In this document: one piece after another, positions 63,101 through 64,000 of the stretch
Layout: each line of letters opens with the position of its first letter
Numbering within the stretch: position 1 is the first letter of the stretch
NCBI GenBank assembly: GCA_949987565.1
Contig: OX465105.1
Coordinates: 3,802,159-3,866,158 of the forward strand
DNA: 64,000 bases
DNA from: Luidia sarsii
Lineage: Eukaryota > Echinodermata > Asteroidea > Paxillosida > Luidiidae
Direction: 5' to 3'
The notes under the pieces: model-generated
The model's input: only the letters and a program-made list of their open reading frames with translations
Told to the model about the DNA's origin: nothing
Database searches by the model: none
Program-made: the position numbers and the translations under genes

Positions 63101-64000
63101 GCAAGGACCCTTCATGAGTCTGAGTGTCAACTGTGTATTCATACGAGCGGACGTAGATTAAAAGATTTTTGATCTGATGGCCAGAGATATATTCTTTGCG
63201 TGGTCTTATCGTATTACATTTTAGGTTTTGGTTCTTGAAACTTGGCCTGAATGTAGCCCTAGGATTCCTTGAATGGCCTGAGTCAAAACATCTGAATTCG
63301 GAGTCAATTTCTATTCAAACACTTTCAGGAGAAGGGAGCGACCCTACCTGTTTCACTGAGCTGCCATGGTCCAGTCGCTGGCATTATGGTCGACGGCAGA
63401 GAGTAACTGAGTCGAGAAAGAGGGTTGGCAAATTAATATTTCATTAAATATGATGATGACGACATTCAAATTTAGCCTAGGAAGAGGTCTATGGTTCCTC
63501 TAACGACAAGTGTTAAAGTTACTGATTTTGGAGAACATTTCTTTTGATGGTTTTCCACGGAAAGGGAAGGACCCTTCATCAGTCTGAGTGTCAACTGTGT
63601 ATTAAAACGAGCGGACGTAGATTAAAAGATTTTTGATCTGATGGCCAGAGATATATTCCTTGCGTGGTCTTATCGTATTACATTTTAGGTTTTGGTTCTT
63701 GAAACTTGGCCTGAATGTAGCCCTAGGATTCCTCGAATGGCCTAAGTCAAAAGATCTGAATTCGGAGTCAATTTCTATTCAAACATTTTCAGGAGAAGGG
63801 AGCGACCCTACCTGTTTCACTGAGCTGCCATTGTCCAGTCGCTGGCATTATGGTCGACGGCAGAGAGTAACTGAGTCGAGAAAGAGGGTTTGCAAATTAA
63901 TATTTCATAAAATATGATGATGACGACATTCAAATTTAGCCTAGGAAGAGGTCTATGGTTCCTCTAACGACAAGTGTTAAAGTTTCTGATTTTGGAGAAC
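57164..64000 (+). repeat. Terminal A-B/G/C-D block
   Basis: Units are 57164 B, 57628 G, 58092 A, 58556 B, 59020 A, 59484 B, 59948 C, 60412 D, 60876 A, 61340 B, 61804 G, 62268 A, 62732 B, 63196 C and 63660 D (cut by the window end). Markers link the two halves: tatgaagatgacg after both G units (57881/62057, 4,176 bp apart), caaacactttcagg in C (60068/63316, also 55892), and gataaagaggg in B (59702/62949, with a related aataaagag at 58774). The first half has two A-B dimers between G and C. The second has one. The A monomer at 62268 has lost its EcoRI site (ctgaattaagag). Confidence 0.85.

Larger units (their letters stand above)
20654..64000 (+). repeat. 464-bp satellite array, right segment
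   Basis: About 93 monomers run to the end of the window. Unit starts are 20939, 21403, then 21868 (1 bp extra), every 464 bp to 24652, 25117 (1 bp extra) and onward to 33469, 33934 (1 bp extra) and onward to 36254. A 15-bp duplication shifts the start to 36733, a second gives 38604, and then spacing is exactly 464 bp to 63660. The 1-bp shifts coincide with the six-T run before long-form F monomers. The array continues past the window end. There is no interruption by other DNA after 20653. Confidence 0.97.

Noticed and set aside
1..64000. CRISPR array
   Set aside because: The repeated unit is 464 bp with no unique spacers between short repeats, and no cas genes are present.
1..64000. CENP-B box
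   Set aside because: I looked for the mammalian-type TTCG...A..CGGG pattern in the monomer and saw no convincing match on either strand. Centromere function cannot be read from the sequence.

Overview
The window is a 64 kb stretch of eukaryotic tandem satellite DNA. The array enters at base 1 and leaves at base 64000, so the full array is longer. The basic monomer is 464 bp, AT-rich, and always in the same orientation. There are about 130 nearly complete copies. I see no protein-coding gene, rRNA, tRNA, CRISPR array or complete transposon. The short open frames repeated in every monomer use non-ATG starts. They cannot read from one monomer to the next because 464 is not a multiple of 3, and they exist only because the satellite is homogeneous. 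The size, uniformity and hierarchical organisation fit pericentromeric, centromeric or heterochromatic (possibly sex- or B-chromosome) satellite DNA. I cannot name the species. CpG is not visibly depleted (about 15 per monomer by hand count), which weakly favours a lineage without heavy germline CpG methylation, such as many invertebrates.

I number monomers from the TTG of the conserved string ttgcgtggtcttatcg (or its counterpart) and sort them by diagnostic variants. A: gagaaaggagccaccc with agctgagtaggaagat. B: ttgagtgttattatcg with cttgaaatttggcctgaaag. C: ctagaattcctcg, split into C with ccatggtcc and C' with ccattgtcc. D: caaaagatctgaattcgg. E: caaacgatctgaattcgc. F: gagtcaaattctattc with gcataatggtcg. 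G: C' with attacagtttagg. H: C' with cctgcatgtagcc. I: tgtgttcatatcgtattata with ggttattg. J: cgcattacatttt with ggattcatcg. K: tctatttaaacattttc with ggtcggcggc. L: tgtgttcatatcgtattatt. M: the strongly diverged monomer after each foreign insert. A' is A with ttttcatgagaaagg.

Layout: (1) 1-13.3 kb is a block mostly built from A-B-led groups of four or six monomers. (2) 13.3-22.8 kb is an island of diverged monomers (K, L, M, F, I, J) holding two near-identical 722-bp non-satellite inserts, at 15241-15962 and 19932-20653. Each insert contains three tandem 122-bp repeats. The two inserts sit 4,691 bp apart, and private satellite variants on their left repeat at the same offset, so this is a segmental tandem duplication. 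(3) 22.8-35.3 kb is a mosaic with many hybrid monomers. (4) 35.3-64 kb is a young, homogeneous domain with clear higher-order repeats: A-B-C-D x3, A-B-C-F x3, a duplicated nine-monomer block (4,176 bp) and related arrangements.

The most interesting signals are three. The 464-bp monomer itself looks like an ancient dimer of two half-units of about 225 and 239 bp. The A-B pair behaves as an almost inseparable 928-bp module that is gained or lost as a unit. The captured 722-bp insert was duplicated with the array, and both of its ends look like diverged satellite from the same monomer position.
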